Below the pieces are notes generated by a model. That model was not told the origin of the DNA and did not search any database. It was given only the letters and a program-made list of their open reading frames with translations. From Clostridiales bacterium (GTDB lineage: Bacteria; Bacillota; Clostridia; Lachnospirales; Lachnospiraceae): a stretch of 64,000 nucleotides of DNA. Position numbers and translations under genes: made by a program. Where the stretch lies: contig JAHAJA010000001.1 of assembly GCA_018372435.1 (NCBI GenBank), positions 186,001 through 250,000 on the forward strand, written 5' to 3'. Positions 7,980 through 16,233 of this stretch are shown here, piece by piece (position 1 is the first letter of the stretch; every line of letters starts with the position of its first letter).

Positions 7980-8462
7980 ATGAGACAAAGAATCTTAAAA
8001 GCAATTGATAAGAACAGTAAACTTACAAGTAAAGAGTTAGCTAGTATGCTTGGCATGACAGAGGAGATTGTAGACGCGGAACTTCGAGCAATGGAGAAGG
8101 AATCCATAATATGTGGATACCCTACGTTAATTAATTGGGATAAGACGGATAATGAGCGTGTTACAGCTTTAATTGAACTTAAAGTTACACCACAAAGAGG
8201 CGAAGGTTTTGATAAAATCGCAGAACGAATCTATAAGTTTGAAGAAGTAGAATCGGTATATCTAATGTCTGGCGGATTTGATTTGACGGTAATCATCGAT
8301 GGTAAAAGCATGAGAGAAGTTGCTAACTTTGTCTCTAGCAAACTTGCACCAATGGACTCGGTACTTAGTACAGCAACTCATTTTGTTTTGAAGAAATACA
8401 AAGAACATGGTATGGAATTAGATAATAAGAAAGTTGACGAAAGGATGTTGGTGACACCATGA
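7980..8462 (+). CDS. Lrp/AsnC family transcriptional regulator
   Basis: A 160-residue feast/famine regulator. Residues 1-60 form the winged helix-turn-helix (LKAIDKNSKLTSKELASMLG), and residues 65-150 form the RAM/AsnC ligand domain (ERVTALIELKVTPQRGEGF...VYLMSGGFDLTVIIDG) that usually senses amino acids. AAAGGAG precedes the ATG. It overlaps the aminotransferase start by four bases (ATGA), so the two are translationally coupled, which suggests it reports on the amino acid handled by that enzyme. Such regulators commonly act on their own operon. Confidence 0.88.
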   Translation: MRQRILKAIDKNSKLTSKELASMLGMTEEIVDAELRAMEKESIICGYPTLINWDKTDNERVTALIELKVTPQRGEGFDKIAERIYKFEEVESVYLMSGGFDLTVIIDGKSMREVANFVSSKLAPMDSVLSTATHFVLKKYKEHGMELDNKKVDERMLVTP

Positions 8463-9625
8463 GAAATCCATTATCAAATAAAGTTGTTGGTATTCAGCCT
8501 TCTGGCATTCGTAAATTCTTCGATATTGTAAGTGAGATGAAAGATGCTATATCATTAGGTGTTGGTGAGCCTGATTTTGATACACCATGGCATATTCGAG
8601 AAGAAGGAATCTATTCTTTGGAAAAGGGAAGGACCTTCTATACGTCTAACGCCGGTTTGAAAGAGCTTAAGATAGAGATATGTAATTACATAAATCGCAA
8701 ATGTCATGTGAAATATGATTATAATAAAGAAGTAATGGTAACCGTTGGTGGTAGCGAGGCAATTGACATAGGACTTCGTGCTATGTTAGATCCAGGTGAT
8801 GAAGTACTGATTCCACAACCTTGTTACGTATCCTATGTACCATGTGTTACTTTGGCTGACGGTGTTCCTGTCATCATAGAATTAAAAGAAGAGAACAACT
8901 TCAAGTTAACAAAGCAGGAGTTATTAGATGCAATTACAGATAAAACTAAGGTATTAATTCTACCATTTCCTAATAATCCAACTGGAGCAATAATGGAATA
9001 TGAAGATTTAGTTGATATCGCTGAAGTTGTGAGAGAACATGACTTATATGTTATGTCTGATGAGATATATTCAGAACTTACTTATGGAAGACACCATGTG
9101 TCTATAACATCACTTCCAGGAATGAAAGAAAGAACTATATTAATTAATGGTTTTTCGAAGTCTTACGCAATGACAGGATGGCGTTTAGGTTATGCATGTG
9201 CGCCTGAAATTATTATGGAACAGATGATTAAGATACATCAGTTTGCTATTATGTGTGCACCTACTACAAGTCAATATGCTGCTGTTGAGGCATTACGTAA
9301 CGGAGATAATGATGTTTTAATTATGAAAGAAGCATATGATGCCAGAAGACGATTCTTGATTGATGAATTAAGAAGAATAGGCTTTGATTGTTTTGAACCA
9401 TATGGTGCTTTTTATGTATTCCCAAGTATTAAGAAGTTTGGTATGACTTCGGAAGAATTCGCTGAAACATTATTGAGAGAAGAGAAAGTTGCAGTTGTTC
9501 CAGGTACTGCTTTTGGTGAATGTGGAGAAGGATTTCTTCGTATATCATACGCATATTCTATTGAAAACCTTAAGGTGGCGTTAGAGAGAATTGAAAACTT
9601 TGTTAATAACCATAAACTAAATTAA
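8459..9625 (+). CDS. PLP-dependent aminotransferase, class I/II
   Basis: A 388-residue fold-type I aminotransferase. Visible landmarks are GVGEPDFDTPWHI, the cofactor contacts in VGGSEAIDIGLRAML, NNPTGAIMEYEDL, SDEIYSELTYG, and the Schiff-base Lys in NGFSKSYAMTGWRLGYA. The terminal Arg for carboxylate binding is in EGFLRISYAYS. The family covers aspartate, aromatic and MalY/PatA-type enzymes, and sequence alone does not choose the amino donor. The start overlaps the Lrp stop by four bases. Together with the AIR-synthase-like gene it forms a three-gene unit also familiar from other clostridia. Confidence 0.9.
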   Translation: MRNPLSNKVVGIQPSGIRKFFDIVSEMKDAISLGVGEPDFDTPWHIREEGIYSLEKGRTFYTSNAGLKELKIEICNYINRKCHVKYDYNKEVMVTVGGSEAIDIGLRAMLDPGDEVLIPQPCYVSYVPCVTLADGVPVIIELKEENNFKLTKQELLDAITDKTKVLILPFPNNPTGAIMEYEDLVDIAEVVREHDLYVMSDEIYSELTYGRHHVSITSLPGMKERTILINGFSKSYAMTGWRLGYACAPEIIMEQMIKIHQFAIMCAPTTSQYAAVEALRNGDNDVLIMKEAYDARRRFLIDELRRIGFDCFEPYGAFYVFPSIKKFGMTSEEFAETLLREEKVAVVPGTAFGECGEGFLRISYAYSIENLKVALERIENFVNNHKLN

Positions 9626-9656
9626 TAGAATTTAATATTAAATTAGACATATATGT

Positions 9657-9680
9657 AAAGAATCTGAGAATTCTTTCTTT
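9657..9680 (+). terminator. Weak terminator after the aminotransferase gene
   Basis: AAAGAAT (9657-9663) pairs with ATTCTTT (9670-9676) around a six-base loop, followed by CTTTG. The stem is short, so read-through into cheX is possible. Confidence 0.4.
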
Positions 9681-9754
9681 GATATTGTTGATAATGCTTG
9701 AATTATGCAACTTAAGTATGATAATATTAAAGTACTAACTTGGGAGGAATGTAT

Positions 9755-10213
9755 ATGGGTGATTTGAATGCAGATTTTGTCAATCCATTTTTGCTATCAG
9801 CGACCAAAATATTAAAAGATATGTGCTTTGTTGATACGAAGATTGGTAAGCCCTATATTAGGGATAATATAGATAATGATAGTGTAATTATTATGTTAGG
9901 TATTACAGGGCAACTACGTGGACAAGTAGTGATTTTACTAAATCAATTGGCTGCCTGCGATTTAGCAAGTAAGATGATAATGATGCCAGTTTCAGAGATA
10001 GATGAACTTTCAGGAAGTGCTATTTGTGAACTTGGGAATATGATTTTAGGTAATGCTGCCACTGTATTTTCTACAAAAGGTTTAGCGATAGATATTACAC
10101 CACCTTCTTTGTGTATAGGAAAAATGGCATTCATGAATGTAAGCAAATCCATCTGTGTACCATTATCCTATGATGATGATAAAGTAATTGAATTAAATAT
10201 AGGTATTGTATAA
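9755..10213 (+). CDS. cheX: CheX-like chemotaxis phosphatase
   Basis: A 152-residue CheC/CheX family protein, which dephosphorylates CheY-P to reset flagellar signalling. The catalytic helix is visible in SGSAICELGNMILGNAATVF: the Glu and Asn three residues apart are the phosphatase pair, and ITPPSLCIGK follows as in CheX. Only one such helix is present, as in CheX rather than CheC, which has two. The TTG at 9740 and ATG at 9749 are in frame, but GGGAGG ends about 7 bases before 9755, so that ATG was chosen. No other chemotaxis gene is nearby. Confidence 0.82.
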   Translation: MGDLNADFVNPFLLSATKILKDMCFVDTKIGKPYIRDNIDNDSVIIMLGITGQLRGQVVILLNQLAACDLASKMIMMPVSEIDELSGSAICELGNMILGNAATVFSTKGLAIDITPPSLCIGKMAFMNVSKSICVPLSYDDDKVIELNIGIV

Positions 10214-10273
10214 AAGGATTACTATTCTCCCGAGATATTTGTGGCTGAATAATAGCTAAAAGGAGACTGTTTA

Positions 10274-10777
10274 ATGTTTAATATTATATTACATGAACCG
10301 GAAATACCTGCGAATACAGGTAATATAGGAAGAACTTGTGTTGCTACAGGAGCCAAACTTCATCTTATTGGACCACTTGGGTTTAGTTTAGATGAGAAAC
10401 AATTAAAACGTGCAGGACTGGATTATTGGAAAGATCTCGATGTAACGGTTTATGATGATTTCGATGATTTTATGAAGAAAAATCCTGATGCGAAGATTTA
10501 TATGGCTACAACAAAAGCAGTACATGTGTATAGTGAAGTACAGTATGAACCAGATTGTTTTATTATGTTTGGTAAGGAAAGTGCAGGAATACCTGAAGAT
10601 ATTTTGTTGCAGCATAAAGATACATCAATCCGTATTCCGATGATTGGAGATATTCGCTCTCTTAATCTTTCGAATTCGGTAGCGATAGTATTATATGAAG
10701 CAGTTCGTCAGAATAATTTTTCGCACATGCAGTTAGAAGGGCATCTTCATCACCACTCATGGAGCGAAGCAGAATAG
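10274..10777 (+). CDS. trmL: tRNA (cytidine/uridine-34-2'-O)-methyltransferase
   Basis: A 167-residue SPOUT methyltransferase that modifies the wobble base of tRNA-Leu. It shows the family start MFNIILHEPEIPANTGNIGRT, of which IPANTGNIGR is the diagnostic motif, then FGKESAGIPEDIL and the knotted cofactor loop IPMIGDIRSLNLSNSVAIV. The length is typical. AAAAGGAG precedes the ATG by about 8 bases. It stands alone between cheX and a large noncoding region. Confidence 0.93.
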   Translation: MFNIILHEPEIPANTGNIGRTCVATGAKLHLIGPLGFSLDEKQLKRAGLDYWKDLDVTVYDDFDDFMKKNPDAKIYMATTKAVHVYSEVQYEPDCFIMFGKESAGIPEDILLQHKDTSIRIPMIGDIRSLNLSNSVAIVLYEAVRQNNFSHMQLEGHLHHHSWSEAE

Positions 10778-10789
10778 ACATTAGTTTAT

Positions 10790-10947
10790 AAAAGCAAAAC
10801 TCAATTTACTTTTTTCAGGGCGTCTAATATGACGTACTATGATACAAAACACGCTGTGCACCTAAGTACTTTAGGTGCTGCGCTATTGTTTCTTTGTCAT
10901 AGTACGTCAACTTAGACGCAAGTGAAGTTATTGAGAGTTTTGCTTTT
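10790..10947. repeat. Long nested inverted repeat (about 158 bases)
   Basis: Outer arms AAAAGCAAAACTC (10790-10802) and GAGTTTTGCTTTT (10935-10947) are exact complements. A middle stem pairs CGTCTAATATGACGTACTAT with ATAGTACGTCAACTTAGACG. The centre is GCACCTAA-GTAC-TTTAGGTGC. A T-run follows the right arm. It may terminate trmL, but it is far longer than needed and resembles a palindromic mobile repeat. Confidence 0.65.
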
Positions 10948-11109
10948 GTTTTTTATCTATACATAGATAGCGAATAAAGAGGTTTTGACTTATGGAGTAT
11001 TTTAATTCTAGGCTAATTTTTCTTAAAGATTGTTATTTTTGTGAAAAATAAGGTTGAACTAGTAGCAATTTGATCTGAAATAAACAAATAAACCAAATAA
11101 AATATTAAG

Positions 11110-11188
11110 ACAACCTCAAAAGTTGTGTTCCAGTGGCGAATATGAAATATCCGCTATAGGAATTAGATTTTTTGAGGTTGTATTTTTA
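11110..11188. terminator. Bidirectional terminator-like hairpin
   Basis: ACAACCTCAAAA (11110-11121) pairs exactly with TTTTGAGGTTGT (11170-11181), which is followed by ATTTTTAA; on the other strand the stem is followed by TTAATATTTT. A small inner dyad, GCGAATAT...ATATCCGC, sits in the loop. It lies downstream of the leftward kinase gene and is probably its terminator. Confidence 0.6.
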
Positions 11189-11259
11189 ATGCTTGTATGT
11201 TGTTTATCTAAAAATCTTAGTTTATATGATGTAACTGTTGGTTCTACTCACTAATTTCT

Positions 11260-12675
11260 TTATAATTTTGTCTTTGGCAGGGAGAAGATAAATTCTGTGC
11301 CGACATTCTCTGTACTGATTACATTGATGTTTTCGTTATGGGCATTGATGATTTCTTTGGTTATAGAAAGCCCAAGTCCAGTGCCTTTCTTATCCTTACC
11401 TCTTGAAGTATCCAATTTATAAAACCGCTCCCATATCTTTTTGATAGAATCCTTTGGAATTCCTATTCCATAATCTTTAACCGCAACGAATACTTTATCA
11501 CCTTTTATTGCAGTGGAAACCTTAATGTTAGAGTTTTGGTGAGAGAATTTAATTGCGTTGTCTATTAGGTTGTAGAGGACTTGTTGAATCTTACCTAGGT
11601 CAGCGTCTACGAATGTTTCACGATCGGAAAACACTAGTTTGAAGGAAATCTTTTTCTTGGTACATATGCCCTCAAAGGTAGCAGCTGTTTGTTTGATGAT
11701 ATGATTGATATCAAAGGAAGTAATTTCTAGTATTTTTCCGTTATTATCGAATGTATTAAGCGCTAATAGATTAGTAGTAAGCTTAGTTAGTCGCTCCGTT
11801 TCAAACAAGACGATACCTAGATATTTGTCTTGCATCTCGGTAGGAATTGTTCCATCTTGTATTGCTTCAATATAACCTTTTATTGAAGTTAATGGAGAAC
11901 GAAAATCATGAGAGATGTTTGCAACGAATTTCTTCTGATAGTCATCAAGACTATTTAACTCACTAGCCATATACGTAACAGCATCGGATAGTTCTTTGTA
12001 TTCATCGGTAGTTTGAATATTAAGCGGATAATCAAAGTGTCCAGAGGAATACTCAACGGCTGCTTTGATGACTTTCTTTAATGGTTGTACAGTTAAGTAA
12101 TAGATGTATATGAAAACGAAAATCATCAGAATTAAAAAGAGCAAGAAGCATATATTGATGATATCCATGTAGTATATACTGTCATGCTTAATTGAGGATA
12201 GAGGAGTAAGCATAACGATATAACCACGTATCTGGTATTTATAAGAAATCGGGTACACCACACTTAACATAGGTTCGGATAGAATACCTGCAAAATACGT
12301 ATTATCTGAAAATGTCCTTGTTAAGAAGTTAGGATCTAATTCATTTAGATTGATTTGTGTATCCGAATAGGAGGAGCGAGTATCCATTGTAATTGTCCCA
12401 TTCTTATTAACAATCCAGATACGAGTATTCAAGAAAGTATCAATCGTTTTAAGCTGTGTTAATACAGTTTGCGTTAGTTGCGGGGAAGAATTGTAGTAAT
12501 AATTCCCCATATATTCAGATGCAATGGTAGAAGCTTCGTTGTGAAGAAGTGTTTTCTGACGTTCTACAAGACTCTGTTTTAGACGATTAACTCCATATGT
12601 ATTCAGAAGTGTGAACATGGAAATCGCAACTACAAAATAGCAGACTAATAGCTTAAACAGCAAAGTTCGCTTCAT
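11260..12675 (-). CDS. Membrane sensor histidine kinase
   Basis: A 471-residue kinase. Transmembrane segments near residues 7-27 and 168-193 bracket an extracellular sensor of about 140 residues. A HAMP segment follows (VQPLKKVIKAAVEYSSGHF), then the HisKA box NISHDFRSPLTSIKG with the phosphorylated His, and the HATPase N, G1 and G2 boxes (NLIDNAIKFS, KDYGIGIP, GTGLGLSI). The stimulus is not evident. Its ATG overlaps the stop of the response regulator gene by one base (TAATG), so the pair is translationally coupled. Order on the minus strand is mutS2, regulator, kinase. Confidence 0.93.
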   Translation of the reverse strand: MKRTLLFKLLVCYFVVAISMFTLLNTYGVNRLKQSLVERQKTLLHNEASTIASEYMGNYYYNSSPQLTQTVLTQLKTIDTFLNTRIWIVNKNGTITMDTRSSYSDTQINLNELDPNFLTRTFSDNTYFAGILSEPMLSVVYPISYKYQIRGYIVMLTPLSSIKHDSIYYMDIINICFLLFLILMIFVFIYIYYLTVQPLKKVIKAAVEYSSGHFDYPLNIQTTDEYKELSDAVTYMASELNSLDDYQKKFVANISHDFRSPLTSIKGYIEAIQDGTIPTEMQDKYLGIVLFETERLTKLTTNLLALNTFDNNGKILEITSFDINHIIKQTAATFEGICTKKKISFKLVFSDRETFVDADLGKIQQVLYNLIDNAIKFSHQNSNIKVSTAIKGDKVFVAVKDYGIGIPKDSIKKIWERFYKLDTSRGKDKKGTGLGLSITKEIINAHNENINVISTENVGTEFIFSLPKTKL

Positions 12676-13397
12676 TAGTTCTTCACCTCGAATTTATAGC
12701 CAATACCCCAGACGGTGGATAGGCTCCAGCTTGTATGATCTTTGATCTTCTCTCGAAGTCTCTTAATATGCACATCAACAGTACGTGTATCTCCGATGTA
12801 TTCATATCCCCAGATATGGTCAAGTAACTGTTCCCTAGTAAATACCTGATTTGGATGAGAAGCTAAGAAGTAGAAAAGTTCTAATTCTTTTGGTGGCATA
12901 TCAATGGTATTGCCATAGTAGGTTACAGAATAATTGGATAAATTAATAAGTAGGTCTGGATATTCTACATAATCACCCGTCGGTGGAATAGCAGATGATA
13001 CAGTTTGTGGTGCAGTAGCAACAACTGGATGAAAACGACGTAGAACCGCCTTTACCCTTGCAACAAGCTCTTTTGAATCAAATGGTTTGATCATATAGTC
13101 ATCAGCACCTAATTCAAGGCCAAGTACTTTATCAAAGATTTCCCCTTTTGCAGACAACATGATAATAGGAACGTTTGAGGTCTTACGTATCTCACGGCAT
13201 ACTTCATAGCCATCGATACCTGGAAGCATCAAATCAAGGAGAATTAGTCCAGGTTGATACGAATGAAATTTCTCTATAGCCTCTTCCCCATCATTAACAA
13301 TTAGTGTATCAAAGCATTCTTTGAGCAAATATAGTGAGATTAACTCAGCGATATTGGCGTCATCATCTACTATTAAGATCTTTTGTTTCTCTGCCAT
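12675..13397 (-). CDS. OmpR/PhoB-family response regulator
   Basis: A 240-residue two-component regulator. The receiver domain (about 5-118) has the acidic pair IVDDD, the phospho-acceptor Asp in LILLDLMLPGIDG, the Thr/Ser switch in IIMLSAKG and the Lys in MIKPF. The DNA-binding winged helix (about 145-238) includes PPKELELFYFLASHPNQVFTR and the RTVDVHIKRLREKI recognition region. It is the partner of the kinase that overlaps its stop and begins only 15 bases after mutS2, so the three genes probably share a transcript. Confidence 0.94.
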   Translation of the reverse strand: MAEKQKILIVDDDANIAELISLYLLKECFDTLIVNDGEEAIEKFHSYQPGLILLDLMLPGIDGYEVCREIRKTSNVPIIMLSAKGEIFDKVLGLELGADDYMIKPFDSKELVARVKAVLRRFHPVVATAPQTVSSAIPPTGDYVEYPDLLINLSNYSVTYYGNTIDMPPKELELFYFLASHPNQVFTREQLLDHIWGYEYIGDTRTVDVHIKRLREKIKDHTSWSLSTVWGIGYKFEVKN

Positions 13398-13412
13398 GAA
13401 ATTTCCCCCTAT

Positions 13413-15806
13413 TTATTTCTTGAATTCTACAATAGTTACACCTTGATCACCCTCACCGAATGTACCTAGACGATAGGATTCTACGTATTTTAACTTTTTC
13501 AAATGTTGGTGAACGGCATTCTTAAGTGCTCCGGTTCCTCTACCGTGGATAACCGTTACTTGAGGAAGATGAGCTAGGTATGCATCATCAAGATATTTAT
13601 CTAATTCTGGTAATGCTTCATCTACGGTTTTACCAATTAGATTCACACTAGTACTAATGTTATAGCTCTTTGCCATCTTAATCTTACCGCTACCAGTTTT
13701 CTTAAGAGTTGGTGTTGTGATTACAGGCTCATCAATGAGTTCGAGATCCTTGATATTAACTTGTGACCTTAATATACCCATCTGTACGAACAAATCGCCT
13801 TTGGCGTTTGGTAAAGTACTAACGGTTCCTTTAAGTCCAAGGCTAAGGACATTAACGGCATCACCAATACGGAAATCTTTGGCTTTGTGTACCTTAGAAG
13901 GCTTTGCTTTATTCTTTAGAGCGAGTTTTGACTCGGCTGCATTCAGTTTATTACGTAATAGACCACGTTCGTCTTCCATAGCTTTGCCAAGGCCGCTTTC
14001 TTTTGTCCATTTATTATATTTCTTAATGGTTTCATCAGCGAATTCTTTCGCATCGGCAAGAATATTACGTGCTTCTTCATTCGCTTCGCGAAGGATACGT
14101 TCTTTGGCATTATCGAGTTTCTCTTGTTTCTCAGATAATTTCAATTTTAATTCAGCGGCTTCTTCTTTTAGAAGAGCAATTTCTTCCCGTTCTTTTTCAA
14201 TTGTGATACGACTTTGCTCTAAATCACTAATCACATCTTCAAAACTCTTATCTTGGCTATCGATACGGCTCTTTGCATCATCAATAATATAATCAGGTAA
14301 TCCAAGTTTGCTGGAGATTGCAAAGGCATTACTCTTACCGGGAACACCTATTAATAAACGGTATGTTGGTCGTAAGGTTTCTACACTGAATTCACAACAA
14401 GCATTCTCTACACCTGGAGTAGATAAGGCAAAGATCTTAAGTTCACTGTAGTGAGTGGTAGCCATAGTACGAATATCTTGGTTATGAAGATACGATAGGA
14501 TAGACATTGCAAGTGCAGCACCCTCAGTAGGGTCAGTACCAGCACCTAACTCATCGAATAGTACTAAACTGTTTGGTGTAGCATTCTTAATGATATTAAT
14601 GGTATTCGTCATATGGGAGGAGAAAGTACTTAGGCTTTGTTCAATACTTTGCTCATCACCGATATCTGCATATACCTCTTCAAAGACAGCAAGTTCAGAA
14701 CCATCAAAGGCTGGAATATGAAGACCTGATTGCCCCATAAGAGTGAATAGACCTACGGTTTTAAGAGAAACGGTCTTACCACCAGTATTCGGACCTGTTA
14801 CAATCAATAGGTTGAATTCATCTCCTAGGTGTATATCAATTGGAACCACTTGCTTTGGATCAATGAGTGGATGTCGACCCTTTTTAATATTCACATAGCC
14901 TTTTGTGTTAAATATAGGCTCAGAGGCTTTCAATTGTTTCGATAGATAAGCTTTAGCAAAGATAAAGTCTAACTCTGTAAGAATATTAATATCATCAGTA
15001 AGTTTCTCAGTTTCAAGGGCAATAGTAGCACTGAGTTCTGCTAAGATACGTTCAATCTCATCTTGTTCCTGAGACGCTAGCTCTCTTAAGTCATTGTTTA
15101 ATTTAACAACTGCCATTGGTTCGATGAAGAAGGTAGAACCAGTTGAAGATTGGTCATGAACCATACCTTGAAATTGACCTTTGTATTCGGAACGAACAGG
15201 TAGACAGTAACGGCCATTACGCATGGTAATGATGTTCTCACGTAACATAGATTTCGTAGTTTGAGAACTAACGATGGAATTTAGTTGTTCACGTATCTTT
15301 TCATTCGTGTTCTTAATGGTACGGCGAATATGCTTAAGCGTTGAACTGGCTTCATCACTCATCTCTTCCTCTGATACGATGCAACGTTTGATTTCATTGT
15401 TGATAGGAGAGAGTGGTTCGAGTAAGGAAAAGCGCATATCAAGTGTATCGGATGATATTTCGTCGCTTTCATTTCTTGAGAAGGATTTTACACGCAATGC
15501 TACATCAAGAACAGAACTAATCTGTAAAAGCTCACCCATTCCCAGTGTAGAACCGATTTCGAGTCTCTTAATTGCTCCACGAATATCTTTTAATCCAGAG
15601 AATGAGATACTTCCCTTTTGTAGGATTCTTGTTAGTGCATCAGAAGTTTCTTTCTGTGCGTTTGTAATGTCTTCTAAGTTATTCATTGGTAACAGTTTAC
15701 TACATCTTTCTTTACCTAGAGTAGAACCTGCGTACTGAATTAATTTATCAATAATTTTATTATATTCTAATGTTTTTATTGCTTTGGTATTCAAAACTAT
15801 ATCCAT
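13413..15806 (-). CDS. mutS2: MutS2 family ATPase/nuclease
   Basis: A 797-residue MutS2, involved in ribosome-collision rescue and recombination control rather than classical mismatch repair. Visible elements: an N-terminal helical core, the ATPase Walker A TGPNTGGKTVSLKT, Walker B SLVLFDELGAGTDPTEG, the signature around LSTFSSHM, a long coiled coil (residues 510-620, Glu/Lys/Leu-rich), and a C-terminal Smr nuclease domain with VIHGRGTGAL. The ATG at 15806 gives MDIVLNTKAIKTLEY as in relatives; an in-frame TTG at 15821 has no better ribosome site. It leads a likely operon with the two-component pair. Confidence 0.92.
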   Translation of the reverse strand: MDIVLNTKAIKTLEYNKIIDKLIQYAGSTLGKERCSKLLPMNNLEDITNAQKETSDALTRILQKGSISFSGLKDIRGAIKRLEIGSTLGMGELLQISSVLDVALRVKSFSRNESDEISSDTLDMRFSLLEPLSPINNEIKRCIVSEEEMSDEASSTLKHIRRTIKNTNEKIREQLNSIVSSQTTKSMLRENIITMRNGRYCLPVRSEYKGQFQGMVHDQSSTGSTFFIEPMAVVKLNNDLRELASQEQDEIERILAELSATIALETEKLTDDINILTELDFIFAKAYLSKQLKASEPIFNTKGYVNIKKGRHPLIDPKQVVPIDIHLGDEFNLLIVTGPNTGGKTVSLKTVGLFTLMGQSGLHIPAFDGSELAVFEEVYADIGDEQSIEQSLSTFSSHMTNTINIIKNATPNSLVLFDELGAGTDPTEGAALAMSILSYLHNQDIRTMATTHYSELKIFALSTPGVENACCEFSVETLRPTYRLLIGVPGKSNAFAISSKLGLPDYIIDDAKSRIDSQDKSFEDVISDLEQSRITIEKEREEIALLKEEAAELKLKLSEKQEKLDNAKERILREANEEARNILADAKEFADETIKKYNKWTKESGLGKAMEDERGLLRNKLNAAESKLALKNKAKPSKVHKAKDFRIGDAVNVLSLGLKGTVSTLPNAKGDLFVQMGILRSQVNIKDLELIDEPVITTPTLKKTGSGKIKMAKSYNISTSVNLIGKTVDEALPELDKYLDDAYLAHLPQVTVIHGRGTGALKNAVHQHLKKLKYVESYRLGTFGEGDQGVTIVEFKK

Positions 15807-16233
15807 GCATCTTGCAAGCAAGCTTGCTTACTGCTTCCGTAAACAGATTGAAAGATCGCAGTGCATGGCTCCTCTCTAAATATTCTTTCAATCTTATGTT
15901 ATTAGTATTAGTATTCCTTACAGAACTCACAGGTATTCTGTATGTATAGGATAGGTCGACAAAGAGTTTTAATTCGTTCCGACGAACTAGTTATATTTTA
16001 CATGATGTAGGACGAAATGAAAACTATTAAATTATTAAAAAAGCGTTATTATTAAGTTATTATTATAATGTTAAAAAATCAATTAACATTTTATTCATAG
16101 AGTGTTCACAAGTAAATGATAAAATGGTAAAATATTAGAAACGGTTTAAATTAATTAAGGATACCAAGTGTCGCTGAATTGGAACTAAATTGATAAATTA
16201 ACTACTTTTAACGGGAGTTTAAGGAGAAGTAAT
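15807..16233. other. Divergent intergenic region mutS2 / HtrA-like gene
   Basis: It holds a hairpin at 15846-15893 (GATTGAAAG...CTTTCAATC) in the mutS2 leader and a palindrome AGCAAGCTTGCT near 15817-15828. On the plus strand there is a good promoter: TTCACA at 16105-16110, 17 bases, TAAAAT at 16128-16133. AAGGAG precedes the gene at 16234. The region 15900-16080 shows only a small dyad (TTCGTTCCGACGAA). Confidence 0.6.

Larger units (their letters stand above)
10778..11259. other. Noncoding region between trmL and the histidine kinase gene
   Basis: Nearly 500 bases without a credible frame on either strand. It contains the nested palindrome at 10790-10947 and the bidirectional terminator-like hairpin at 11110-11188. 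The AT-rich stretch between them (10950-11105) shows nothing recognisable. Confidence 0.6.

Noticed and set aside
11140..11155. Sixteen-base identity ATATGAAATATCCGCT shared with 63796-63811
   Set aside because: In an AT-rich 64-kb window a few such exact 16-base matches are expected by chance; the flanks do not match.
13717..14292. Plus-strand 191-codon frame within mutS2
   Set aside because: Lies entirely inside well-conserved mutS2 coding sequence, Ser-rich antisense composition, no ribosome site.
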